Shown here: positions 17,147 to 26,226 of the stretch, one piece after another
Numbering within the stretch: position 1 is the stretch's first letter
Layout of the letters: every line of letters starts with the position of its first letter
NCBI RefSeq assembly: GCF_900168205.1
Contig: NZ_FUZE01000002.1
Location: 62,001-126,000 of the forward strand
Source: Chryseobacterium balustinum
Lineage (GTDB): Bacteria; Bacteroidota; Bacteroidia; Flavobacteriales; Weeksellaceae
Direction of reading: 5' to 3'
DNA: 64,000 bases
Program-made: the position numbers and the translations under genes
The notes under the pieces: generated by a model
What the model was told of the DNA's origin: nothing
Databases searched by the model: none
Seen by the model: only the letters and a program-made list of their open reading frames with translations

Positions 17147-17753
17147 TAAAGTTTTTGTGAACGAAAAAAAATTATTGATATCTAAGAACCCGGAAAACTT
17201 AGAGAAAGTCTTAAATTACGAAAGTTTCACAACTTTAGAAATCGCTCTCGATCTTCTTCAGAATACGTCGACTTCTGAACTGAACGTTTATGGCGAACAA
17301 ATTGAAATCATTTGGGAAGAATTTAAAAAACTATTCAGAATCATTGAAGCAGCGGGAGGAATTGTATTGAGGCCAAATGGAGATACACTTTTTATCAGGA
17401 GATTAGGAAAATGGGATCTTCCGAAGGGTAAAATGGAAAAAGGTGAATCTCGTGAAGAATCTGCGATAAGGGAAATTGAGGAAGAAACAAACCTGCAGAA
17501 TGTGGAACTTAGAAACTTTATCAACACTACCTATCATATTTATATTGAAAGAAACGGCGACCGTGTTTTGAAACACACCCATTGGTTTGAGATGTTTTTT
17601 GCCGGTGAAGACACCTCAAAACCTCAGTTAGAAGAAGGTATCACGGAAGTTGCCTGGAAAAACACCATTCAGATTGAGAATGAAGTTTTCCCAAACACTT
17701 TTCAGAATATAAAATTGATTATTAATGAATTTTGGGATACAAAATCTAAATAA
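17142..17753 (+). CDS. Nudix hydrolase
   Basis: A 203-aa pyrophosphohydrolase-fold protein. The Nudix box GKMEKGESREESAIREIEEET is complete (GX5EX7REUXEEXGU pattern, about residues 101-122, with Thr in place of the last Gly). About 65 residues precede the Nudix fold and form a small alpha/beta N-terminal extension. The substrate cannot be told. The 3' end overlaps convergent murF by 8 nt. Confidence 0.9.
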   Translation: MYKVFVNEKKLLISKNPENLEKVLNYESFTTLEIALDLLQNTSTSELNVYGEQIEIIWEEFKKLFRIIEAAGGIVLRPNGDTLFIRRLGKWDLPKGKMEKGESREESAIREIEEETNLQNVELRNFINTTYHIYIERNGDRVLKHTHWFEMFFAGEDTSKPQLEEGITEVAWKNTIQIENEVFPNTFQNIKLIINEFWDTKSK

Positions 17754-19017
17754 AATCGATTGCTTTTTCTAAAGAAATCCCTCGTGAAGCTTTAAGCAGA
17801 ATATTTTCTGACTGAAGTTTGTTTTCTTTTAAATATTGAATTAATCTATCTGTGCTTTCAAAAGCCGCAGAATTTTTGTTGACGTTTTTAAATTGTTTTC
17901 CAACAGTGATAATTTCGTTAAAACCCAGCTCTTGAGCCAAGTTAAGAATATTCTGATGCTCTTTTTCGCTTTCCTCGCCCAACTCCAACATATCACCGAT
18001 AACGATTGCTTTTGAGCCTTCAAAAGTGGCAAAATTTTGTAGAGAAGCAGACATTGAACTCGGGTTTGCATTGTAGGTATCTAAAACCAAAGTTTTATGA
18101 TCTTTTTTCACCACCTGAGATCGCATATTCGTTGGAGTATATGATTCTATAGAAGATTGTATTTTATTAAAATCTATCCCAAAATACAGCCCTAAACTCG
18201 CAGCAGCGCACAGATTGGTAAAATTGTACTCTCCTGTTAATTGTGATAAAGTTTTTTGATCTTGATATTGTAAACCGACAAAGTTATTTTCGGAAAAAGC
18301 CTCAAAATAATAATCGGAATCTACTTTTCCAAAGGTTATTTTTCGTGTATAATCCTGTATCTTTTCTATTTGAATTGAATCATTCTCATTAATTAAAACA
18401 GTTTGATTTGTATTTTTAAGATAATCATACAATTCCGATTTACCCTTTACAACCCCTTCAAAACCTCCAAAACCTTCTAAATGAGCTTTTCCGAAATTGG
18501 TGATGTATCCAAAATTCGGTCTCGCAATAGTACAAAGCAATTCTATTTCTTTCTGATGATTGGCTCCCATCTCAATAACAGCCATTTCGTGTTCCGGTTG
18601 AATGGAAAGTATAGTCAACGGAACACCAATGTGATTATTTAAATTTCCAAAAGTGTACTGTACATTATATTTTGTTGATAATACCGCATGAATAAGCTCT
18701 TTGGTCGTCGTTTTACCATTGCTTCCTGTAAGACCAATAATCGGAATATTTAATTGATTTCTATGATGTACAGATAATTCTTGCAAAAACTCTAAAGTAG
18801 AAGGTACATAAAAAATATTTTTTCCTAAGTTTTCAAATTCTTTATTTTCAATGATAACAGCTAGAGCACCTTGAGCAATCGCTTTTTCAGCTAAAGTTGC
18901 CGCATCAAAATTATCACCTGAAAAAGCAAAGAAAATGTCATTTTTTTCGATTTTTCTGCTATCAATCGTTACTTTTTCTGCCTTTAAAAAGATTGGGTAA
19001 AACTGTTCTGTATTCAT
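17746..19017 (-). CDS. murF: UDP-MurNAc-tripeptide:D-Ala-D-Ala ligase
   Basis: A 423-aa cytoplasmic enzyme that adds D-Ala-D-Ala to the UDP-MurNAc-tripeptide, completing the peptidoglycan precursor. I chose the ATG at 19017 (MNTEQFYPIF), because the open frame to 19107 encodes a stretch unlike Mur ligases. Mur signatures include DSRKIEKNDIFFAFSGDNFD, the ATP loop GLTGSNGKTTTKE near residue 100, EMGANHQKEI, and DTYNANPSSM. It lies next to gldJ, the same order known in Flavobacterium johnsoniae, but a terminator separates the two. Confidence 0.94.
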   Translation of the reverse strand: MNTEQFYPIFLKAEKVTIDSRKIEKNDIFFAFSGDNFDAATLAEKAIAQGALAVIIENKEFENLGKNIFYVPSTLEFLQELSVHHRNQLNIPIIGLTGSNGKTTTKELIHAVLSTKYNVQYTFGNLNNHIGVPLTILSIQPEHEMAVIEMGANHQKEIELLCTIARPNFGYITNFGKAHLEGFGGFEGVVKGKSELYDYLKNTNQTVLINENDSIQIEKIQDYTRKITFGKVDSDYYFEAFSENNFVGLQYQDQKTLSQLTGEYNFTNLCAAASLGLYFGIDFNKIQSSIESYTPTNMRSQVVKKDHKTLVLDTYNANPSSMSASLQNFATFEGSKAIVIGDMLELGEESEKEHQNILNLAQELGFNEIITVGKQFKNVNKNSAAFESTDRLIQYLKENKLQSENILLKASRGISLEKAIDFI

Positions 19018-19112
19018 GTGAAAATATATGTTTTTTCGGAAGTCGTATGCATCATCAAATCTATGTCGTATTTTATGATTTTTAAGCAAAGCGATTTCAA
19101 GTTTCAAAAATA

Positions 19113-19144
19113 AAAAAACCTCCTGAAAGTACAGGAGGTTTTTT
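19113..19144. terminator. gldJ terminator hairpin
   Basis: Arms AAAAAACCTCCTG (19113-19125) and CAGGAGGTTTTTT (19132-19144) with a 6-nt loop lie 19 nt past the gldJ stop on the minus strand. Confidence 0.85.
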
Positions 19145-19163
19145 ATAAGTATTTTGATAAATA

Positions 19164-20765
19164 TTATCTTCTTGTTCTAGCTTTTTCGCTTTCTCTAGCA
19201 TCTTGTGCAACACGGAAACCGATCCAACCATAACCAGCTGACTGATTTTTGTATCTTCTCTGTCCCGGATCCAACCAATATGCTGAATCTTGCCAAGAAC
19301 CACCTTTCACAACTCTGATATCGTTAGAAATAGCTGAAGTTCTGTCTTTAGTATCTTTTTGCAATATTACTTTACCATTTGCATCAACAACAAACTTTGT
19401 AGTTGGAGCATTGTACATATCGTAAGATGCAGCAGAATCGCTTGCATTTCTGTAATCTAACGAAGACTGTCTGTCACCATCTCTATAGTTTCTGTAATCT
19501 GCGATAGTTTGTCTTTCAAACTGACCAGGTAAGTTTTTGTAAACCAATCTTCCGTCAGCTAAAGTATCGTATTTCATGTTACCTTCTTCTACCATTTTGT
19601 AAGTTCCGTCACCGTTTCTTACGATAGCTTGAGGCATATTTCCTCTATAATAATTGAAGTCGCTTCCAGATTCGTCGATGATTGGTCTGTAAACATCTGC
19701 CGTCCATTCAGCAACGTTTCCAAACATACCATAAATACCGATATTGTTTGAAGGGAATTTTCTTACGTCTGCAGTTTGAGCAGCACCGTCATTTTTCCAT
19801 CCAGCAGGACCTGAGTAATCACCTCTTCCTTGCTTGAAGTTTTCAAGGATCATCCCTCTATTTTTACCTTTGGTACCTCTAAGAAGGTCTACCTGAGGTT
19901 TTTTCTCTAAGTAACTGTTGTACTCTCTGTTTTTTTCCATACCTAAAGCAGCAAATTCCCACTCTACTTCAGAAGGAAGTCTGAATTTGGTAACCATCGC
20001 TGCATTTGGAGCTCCGTTTGCAGCTTGAATTCTTTGGTTGGTCGTTTTCATACCAGTCCTTTGATTCAATCTTTGTTGGTTGATGTAACCTTGCATTTCA
20101 GGATCATTCGATTTGAATTTATCCATATTGAAAGCGGTTCCACCTTGGTTATTAGATTCGTTGATGTACAAATCTTTTGCAATTACACCTGCTTGCATCA
20201 AAGCTTTTTCGTTTGCTCTGTCTGTCAACCATTCGCAATATCTGTTTGCTTGAGTCCAAGAGACTCCTACTACTGGATAATAATCATAGTTTTGATCTCT
20301 GAAATAAGTTTCATTAAAATCATTTCTAGATAATTTATTATCCCATAACAAAGTATCCGGTAAAGCACCGTTGTAAATTTCTTTATAACTAGGATCACTT
20401 GGTGGGAATACATACTTCAACCATGTAAGGTATTCGCGGTATTCGTAGTTAGTAATCTCAGTTTCACCGATAAAGAACGAACTTACCTGCATTCTGCGAG
20501 GCGAGTTATTCCAATCGTGCATTACATCATCTTTCACTAATCCCATTGTAAAAGTTCCCCCTTCGACATATACCATTCCCGGCCAACCTTTTTGCTTCTG
20601 TTGCTTTCCTGCAAAGAACCAACCCTGTTTTTCGTTTGGTTTCCAACCTGTCTTGCTGACAAATTTTTTAGTACCCCCGCCTCCGGAAGTTCCTGAACCA
20701 CCACAGCTGGTTAATGCAAGTGTAGAACTCAATGCTATTAATGAAAACAACTTTAGTTTTTTCAT
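19164..20765 (-). CDS. gldJ: Gliding motility / type IX secretion lipoprotein GldJ
   Basis: A 533-aa lipoprotein with lipobox LTSC and an unusual Gly/Ser-rich stretch (CGGSGTSGGGGT) after the Cys. The body is a formylglycine-generating-enzyme-like (FGE-sulfatase) domain: MVYVEGGTFTMGLVKDD, the EITNYEYREYL segment, FRLPSEVEWEFAA, NVAEWTADVYRP, and the C-terminal VVKGGSWQDSAYW...GFRVAQD. GldJ is needed for gliding and for stability of the GldK-containing part of the secretion machine in F. johnsoniae. It is divergent from porU with 165 nt between starts. Confidence 0.93.
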   Translation of the reverse strand: MKKLKLFSLIALSSTLALTSCGGSGTSGGGGTKKFVSKTGWKPNEKQGWFFAGKQQKQKGWPGMVYVEGGTFTMGLVKDDVMHDWNNSPRRMQVSSFFIGETEITNYEYREYLTWLKYVFPPSDPSYKEIYNGALPDTLLWDNKLSRNDFNETYFRDQNYDYYPVVGVSWTQANRYCEWLTDRANEKALMQAGVIAKDLYINESNNQGGTAFNMDKFKSNDPEMQGYINQQRLNQRTGMKTTNQRIQAANGAPNAAMVTKFRLPSEVEWEFAALGMEKNREYNSYLEKKPQVDLLRGTKGKNRGMILENFKQGRGDYSGPAGWKNDGAAQTADVRKFPSNNIGIYGMFGNVAEWTADVYRPIIDESGSDFNYYRGNMPQAIVRNGDGTYKMVEEGNMKYDTLADGRLVYKNLPGQFERQTIADYRNYRDGDRQSSLDYRNASDSAASYDMYNAPTTKFVVDANGKVILQKDTKDRTSAISNDIRVVKGGSWQDSAYWLDPGQRRYKNQSAGYGWIGFRVAQDARESEKARTRR

Positions 20766-20930
20766 AGTCGATATAAATATTATTCAAAGTACAAAGAAAA
20801 AATAAATTATTCAATAAATCAAATAAAGATTTGATTTTTTTGAAATATCTTAACAAATTAATTTTATGGTATCACATATTAATTATAAAATTTTCATTTA
20901 TTTTGTAATTTAGAAATTTCAAACATAAAC

Positions 20931-23900
20931 ATGAGACTTAAAATCACTATTTTACTTATATTATCCTTTGTATCAATCACTTGGGGTCAGCGAGTAAACA
21001 TTAATTGGGCTGGAGCCAAAATTCAAGATTATGGTGAAGCTAAACTTAATCTTCCGAGCTTTACAAATGAAGGCTTTTCTTATACCCAAAATAATATCTT
21101 CATCATCAACAGCCAAAAAGCAGGAGAAAGACAACTTCAGGTTTCAAATTTTGCTTGGGAAGCGGTTTCTAAAAAAGATCTATACGAGTTAGACCCTAAT
21201 TTCATTCACGAAAGTGATGTGTCAGATATTGATTATTATTATCTTGAAGGTGAGCGTCATGCAAGTGTACGCGTTGGTTTATTTAAAAAAACTAAAGGCA
21301 AAATTGAAAGATTGTCTTCATTTAGTATATCTGAAAGCAATGCACCTATGCCAATGAATGCAAGTAAGGTCGGTACAAGCCAAAATCCTCTATCAAGCGG
21401 AACTTTTTATAAAATTAAAGTTGATAAATCTGGAGTTTTTAAAATAACGGCTCAGTTTTTAAGAGATAATGGAATGAATCCATCCAATATTAATCCTAAA
21501 AACTTCAGAATTTATGGAAATGGTGGAATCATGCTTCCTGAGTTTAACCAAGACGTGAAGTATAGTGCTTTGCAAGAAAACGCAATTCAGGTAGTAGGAG
21601 AAGATGATAATGTATGGAATGATGGCGACTATGCACTTTTTTATGCTCAAGGTCCTAATGGATACAATTTATACAATACAGCAAATGGCAATGGCATTAA
21701 GAGAAAGGAGTTCAGAAGTGATCGCAGTGAAAATCTAAAAAACATCTATGAAGATTTTTCTTATTATTATATTAATTTCGACAAAGGTGCAGGAAAAAGA
21801 GTAATGCCTGTTGATGTAAATTTACCTGCATCCCAATTAATCACTAGATTTGATAATTATCAGGTGATCAATAATGACCAAAGAAACTTATTAAAGGTAG
21901 GTAGAACCTGGGTAGAAGATCAAGGATTTATTACGGACAAGGCGGTTACTTTTAATTTAAATTCTCCAGTTCAGGCAGGTGAAATTGTAAGATATAAAAC
22001 TCAGGTTATTGGTTGGAGGTCACAAAAAAATAGTATTTCTTTTAATGTTAATAGCCAATCTCCCTCTACCACCACTATCCCTGAGAATCCGCCAAATTAT
22101 TCCTATGATTTTTACCCTTTGAATTATTCCGGAACAACTACTGCTATTTCTGGCAACGAGATCACCATTAATTACTCTCCCAATATTTCAATCAACCCCA
22201 ATGGAACTTTTCACCTTGATTATGCAGAAATACAGTACAAAGACGATTTAAAATTCAACGGTTCTCAGATAAATTTCAGAGATTTCTCTTTGGCTACCGG
22301 TACAAATACAAATTATGGCTTTAGTATTTCCAACGTAGGCAATTTGGAGCAGGTTTGGGATGTTACAGATATCACCAATGCCAACAGACGAGTAAACAAA
22401 GCTATCGGAAGCGGAAATTTCAATTTTGGTTACACAACTTCTGATCTTAATTTTAATAATGAATTTGTTGCTTTCAGAGCTGATGCGGCTTTTTCTCCTC
22501 AATTTGTAGGAAGAATTGCCAATCAAAATCTTTCAGCATTACAAAATGTAGATTATTTGATTATCACAACTCCTCAAATGATGGCACAAGCTCAGCGAAT
22601 TGCTAATTATCATCAGACGAAAAACAATTTTAATGTTCAGATTGTCGACACCGATAAAATCTACAATGAGTTTGGAAGCGGAAGTAAAGACCTTACCGCA
22701 ATAAGAGATTTTGTAACCAAACTAAACACACCATTAGGAAGTTTAAAATACGTGTTCATATTAGGAGATACTTCTTATGACTACAAAAACAGAATTCCAA
22801 ATAATTCAAATATAGTTTCGAGCTATCAAAGTGAAGCTTCAAGAGAATTTGAAACCTCTTTCGTTACCGACGACTATATTGTAATGACTAAACCGCAAAC
22901 TTCCTCAGATGTATCATTCAGTCTTCCTGATCTGCCAATAGGCCGTTTACCAGCAGCCAATCCTACGGAAGCTGCTAATATGGTTGATAAAACTTTAGCC
23001 TACTATAACTCACTTCCAGGACAGTCTTCACCTTTCGGAGAATGGAGAATGAAGCTCGATTTTATAGTGGATGACAATGGAGAAGGAGGTGGTGCTTTCC
23101 ATAATGTAATGAATAATACTCTGGTAAATACATTTGAAATTCCGTTAGTCAACACTTTGAAAGAATACAATGTAAGAAAACTTTACTTAGATGCTTTTCA
23201 GGCACAAAGTACAGCGGGAGGTCAGAGATACCCTCAGGTAAATCAGGCAATCTCTAATGATATTGGTAATAGTCTTTACTTATTTTATTTCGGGCATGGA
23301 GGTATCAACGGGTGGGCTCAGGAAAGAGTGTTAACCACAGATGAGATCAACAACTCAAATAATTTTTCAAATGTTTATAGTAGATTCCCATTTGTATCAA
23401 CAATTACTTGTGAATTTACACTTTGGGATGAGCCTTCTACTTTTTCGGCAGGAGAACAGTTTATTAAATTAAAACAAGGAGGTCCAGCCGCAATGATTAC
23501 ATCCAGTAGAGCAGTAAACGTAGATTATGGAAGAGACTTCACAGATCTTTATACAAAAGAAATGTTTAAAATGATTGGTGATGATTTTAACACGATTGGG
23601 AACTCTCATTTGAATGCAAAAAAATTAAAAAATGGAAATACCAATCATGTAAAAGTAAATCTATTGGGAGATCCAGCAATGAAACTAAGCAGGCCACAGA
23701 GACTATTGGTTATAGATGGTATTGAAACTCCTGTTCCCGGATTAATAAGAGGTTTAGATTTTGTAAAAGTGAAAGGTCATATTAATAATACAAACGGAAC
23801 GGTAAATACCACTTTTAACGGAAGAGTTGTGATTAATATTTTCGATAAAAAACTAAACAAGACGACTCTCAACAATGATAATTCTGGAGAATTAAACCCC

Positions 23901-24833
23901 GTTTTAAGCTACAAAGAAGAAGGAAGTGCTATTGTAAAAGCTTCAGGAACGGCAGTAAATGGAGTTTTCACCGTAGAATTTTATGTCCCTAAAGATATTA
24001 ATTATACTGTTGGAGAAGGTAGAATTTTAGGATATGCAGATAATAAATCAATTGATGTATTCGATAATCAGTTTGTACAGGTAGGAGATATTAATCCTAA
24101 TGGAATTAATGATAATGAACCTCCAAAAATAAAATTGTACATGAACAATACCAATTTTGCTAATGGAGGTATTACCAATCAAAACCCTATGCTTTTAGCG
24201 TGTTTGAATGACGATACCGGAATAAACTCTACAGGATCAGGTGTTGGTCACGATATTACAGTATATTTAGATGGTCAAATTATCAACACGGTTGTTTTAA
24301 ATGATTTCTTTTCTTCAGGTGAAGGAAACGGATGTATTAATCCTGCTTTGGCAGACTATCAAAAAGGGAATGTAACCTATCCTTTTAGAAACTTAGCGTT
24401 AGGTCAACATCAATTAACATTTAAAGTTTGGGACATCAACAATAATTCTACAACTGAAACGTTAAACTTTGAGGTTAAAGACGAGGCCGATCAACACTTA
24501 GTTATCAACAGACCATTAAACTGGCCCAACCCTTTTACCAACAAAACATACGTTCAATTTGAACATAATTGTGATGATATTTTAGATGTAAACGTTCAAA
24601 TTTATACAATTACAGGAAAAATGGTAAGAACTTTAACAAATGTTGTAGTTGCAGAACCGTTCCTACAGGGCTTTAGAACGCCACGTCAGGCAATTGAATG
24701 GGACGGAAAAGACGATTTTGGTGACACAGTAGCAAAAGGTACGTATATTTTTAAGATATTTGCAAAAAGTCAAAATCAAGAAAAATGCAAAGGAAGTGCT
24801 ACAGCTGTAGAAAAAATGGTACTTTTGAAGTAA
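20931..24833 (+). CDS. porU: Type IX secretion system sortase PorU
   Basis: A 1300-aa outer-membrane-associated protease/sortase of peptidase family C25 (gingipain-like). It has a signal peptide (ending at about TWGQ, residue 19), a large beta-rich N-terminal half, and a C25 domain with catalytic His789 in YFGHGG and Cys827 in STITCEF. A C-terminal immunoglobulin-like sorting domain carries NWPNPF and ends EKMVLLK. PorU removes the C-terminal signal of cargo and attaches it to the surface. It is followed 56 nt later by porV, its shuttle partner. Length is in the normal range. Confidence 0.95.
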   Translation: MRLKITILLILSFVSITWGQRVNINWAGAKIQDYGEAKLNLPSFTNEGFSYTQNNIFIINSQKAGERQLQVSNFAWEAVSKKDLYELDPNFIHESDVSDIDYYYLEGERHASVRVGLFKKTKGKIERLSSFSISESNAPMPMNASKVGTSQNPLSSGTFYKIKVDKSGVFKITAQFLRDNGMNPSNINPKNFRIYGNGGIMLPEFNQDVKYSALQENAIQVVGEDDNVWNDGDYALFYAQGPNGYNLYNTANGNGIKRKEFRSDRSENLKNIYEDFSYYYINFDKGAGKRVMPVDVNLPASQLITRFDNYQVINNDQRNLLKVGRTWVEDQGFITDKAVTFNLNSPVQAGEIVRYKTQVIGWRSQKNSISFNVNSQSPSTTTIPENPPNYSYDFYPLNYSGTTTAISGNEITINYSPNISINPNGTFHLDYAEIQYKDDLKFNGSQINFRDFSLATGTNTNYGFSISNVGNLEQVWDVTDITNANRRVNKAIGSGNFNFGYTTSDLNFNNEFVAFRADAAFSPQFVGRIANQNLSALQNVDYLIITTPQMMAQAQRIANYHQTKNNFNVQIVDTDKIYNEFGSGSKDLTAIRDFVTKLNTPLGSLKYVFILGDTSYDYKNRIPNNSNIVSSYQSEASREFETSFVTDDYIVMTKPQTSSDVSFSLPDLPIGRLPAANPTEAANMVDKTLAYYNSLPGQSSPFGEWRMKLDFIVDDNGEGGGAFHNVMNNTLVNTFEIPLVNTLKEYNVRKLYLDAFQAQSTAGGQRYPQVNQAISNDIGNSLYLFYFGHGGINGWAQERVLTTDEINNSNNFSNVYSRFPFVSTITCEFTLWDEPSTFSAGEQFIKLKQGGPAAMITSSRAVNVDYGRDFTDLYTKEMFKMIGDDFNTIGNSHLNAKKLKNGNTNHVKVNLLGDPAMKLSRPQRLLVIDGIETPVPGLIRGLDFVKVKGHINNTNGTVNTTFNGRVVINIFDKKLNKTTLNNDNSGELNPVLSYKEEGSAIVKASGTAVNGVFTVEFYVPKDINYTVGEGRILGYADNKSIDVFDNQFVQVGDINPNGINDNEPPKIKLYMNNTNFANGGITNQNPMLLACLNDDTGINSTGSGVGHDITVYLDGQIINTVVLNDFFSSGEGNGCINPALADYQKGNVTYPFRNLALGQHQLTFKVWDINNNSTTETLNFEVKDEADQHLVINRPLNWPNPFTNKTYVQFEHNCDDILDVNVQIYTITGKMVRTLTNVVVAEPFLQGFRTPRQAIEWDGKDDFGDTVAKGTYIFKIFAKSQNQEKCKGSATAVEKMVLLK

Positions 24834-24889
24834 ATAAATAATTAATCGAGAATATCAATAAAAAACTGATAATATATAAAAGACAACAT

Positions 24890-26056
24890 ATGAATTTAAC
24901 TACTAAACTGCTTTTAGGGATTGGTTTGAGTGCTGGTTTTTTAAGCTATGCACAAGACCTGAGTCAGGTAAGACCTGTTTTAACTGGAGCTCCATTCCTT
25001 AGAATTGCACCAGATGCAAGATCAGGAGGTATGGGAGATCAGGGTGTGGTAACTTCTCCTGATGCGTTTTCTCAGTTTTGGAATGCGGCAAAATATCCTT
25101 TTAGCAGAACAAGTTCTTCTGTAGGTTTAAACTACACTCCATATATGGGAAAATTAACCAACGATGTATTTTTATTGTACGGTGCTTTCCATAAATTTTT
25201 AGGTCAGGAAGAAAGATCTACTATTTCTGCAAGTATCTATTACTTCAATATGGGGGAAGTAGAACTTACTGAGCTTGGTGTAGACAATACGGTAACATCT
25301 AATGGGGTTTCAAAGCCAAACGAAATGTCGATTGACGTTGCCTATGCTTTGAAATTATCAGATTCATACTCTATGGCGGTTACAGGTAGATTCATTCGTT
25401 CAGATTTATCTGGAGGATTCAACACAGATACTACCCTAAAACCAGCAAATACTTTTGCGGTAGACGTTTCAGGTTACTATACCTCTCCAAAGTTTTCTAG
25501 CTTCGGAAATTATGATGGTAAGGTAAATGCAGGTTTTTCAGTTACAAACTTAGGTCCTAAATTAGACTACACAGGTGATGAGGCTTCTAGATCTTATCTT
25601 CCTACAATGGCTAGATTGGGTATTGGTTACGACATGTATCTTGATGATATGAACAGAGTAGGTCTTTCTGTAGAAGGATCTAAAATCTTGGTTCCGGGAT
25701 CAGAATTTGTAGGTACAGACCCTAATACAAGACAGCCAATGTACCAAGTTCCAAACGTTGGTGTAATGGCAGGTATCGGAAAATCTTTCAAAAACACCAA
25801 TTCAATTATGTATAGTGGTGCATTAGAATATTCTTATGACAATGCATTTGCGGTAAGAGGAGGTTATTTCCACGAAAGTGAAGAGCAGGGAGCAAGACAG
25901 TTTGCAACTGCAGGTATTGGTTTAAAGTATCGTTCTTTCGGTCTTGATGTATCTTACTTGATCAATATGTCTAAAATTAATACAGCATTAGATAACACTA
26001 TTCGTTTCGGTTTAACTTGGAACATCGGTGATGAAACTTCAAATGTAGATTATTAA
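24890..26056 (+). CDS. porV: Type IX secretion outer-membrane protein PorV (LptO)
   Basis: A 388-aa FadL-like outer-membrane barrel with signal peptide (ending SYAQ). The N-terminal GAPFLRIAPDARSGGMGDQGV is the hallmark segment of PorV/LptO, and the C-terminus ends in a typical barrel strand (NTIRFGLTWNIGDE). PorV collects folded cargo from the translocon and delivers it to PorU. It forms an operon with porU, and a terminator follows. The four BspA-like proteins at 33-40 kb are probable clients. Confidence 0.95.
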   Translation: MNLTTKLLLGIGLSAGFLSYAQDLSQVRPVLTGAPFLRIAPDARSGGMGDQGVVTSPDAFSQFWNAAKYPFSRTSSSVGLNYTPYMGKLTNDVFLLYGAFHKFLGQEERSTISASIYYFNMGEVELTELGVDNTVTSNGVSKPNEMSIDVAYALKLSDSYSMAVTGRFIRSDLSGGFNTDTTLKPANTFAVDVSGYYTSPKFSSFGNYDGKVNAGFSVTNLGPKLDYTGDEASRSYLPTMARLGIGYDMYLDDMNRVGLSVEGSKILVPGSEFVGTDPNTRQPMYQVPNVGVMAGIGKSFKNTNSIMYSGALEYSYDNAFAVRGGYFHESEEQGARQFATAGIGLKYRSFGLDVSYLINMSKINTALDNTIRFGLTWNIGDETSNVDY

Positions 26057-26079
26057 AAAACATACTATAAAAAGTTTTG

Positions 26080-26105
26080 AAAAGTCTCATTTTTATGAGG
26101 CTTTT
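26080..26105 (+). terminator. porU-porV terminator
   Basis: AAAAGTCTCAT (26080-26090) and ATGAGGCTTTT (26095-26105) form a stem with one G-U pair, followed by a T run. Confidence 0.8.
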
Positions 26106-26192
26106 TTTTGTTGAAAAATTTTCACCATTTTTTTATCCGTTGATTTTAATGAAAAATTAATTTAAAATTCACAAATCACTTCCAAAGTAAAA

Positions 26193-26222
26193 TTGACAAT
26201 TCACATTTAACCCCTATTTTTG
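26193..26222 (+). promoter_or_regulatory. Promoter of the FUSC gene
   Basis: TTG at 26193-26195, a 19-nt spacer, then TATTTTTG at 26215-26222 give a textbook flavobacterial promoter. The ATG is at 26227, so the mRNA would be leaderless or nearly so. The TTG belongs to an ATTGACAATTCAC repeat end. Confidence 0.65.
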
Positions 26223-26226
26223 TAAT

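Noticed and set aside
20025..20333. Plus-strand ORF of 102 aa inside gldJ
   Set aside because: Antisense to well-conserved gldJ sequence with no recognisable domain. A coding shadow.
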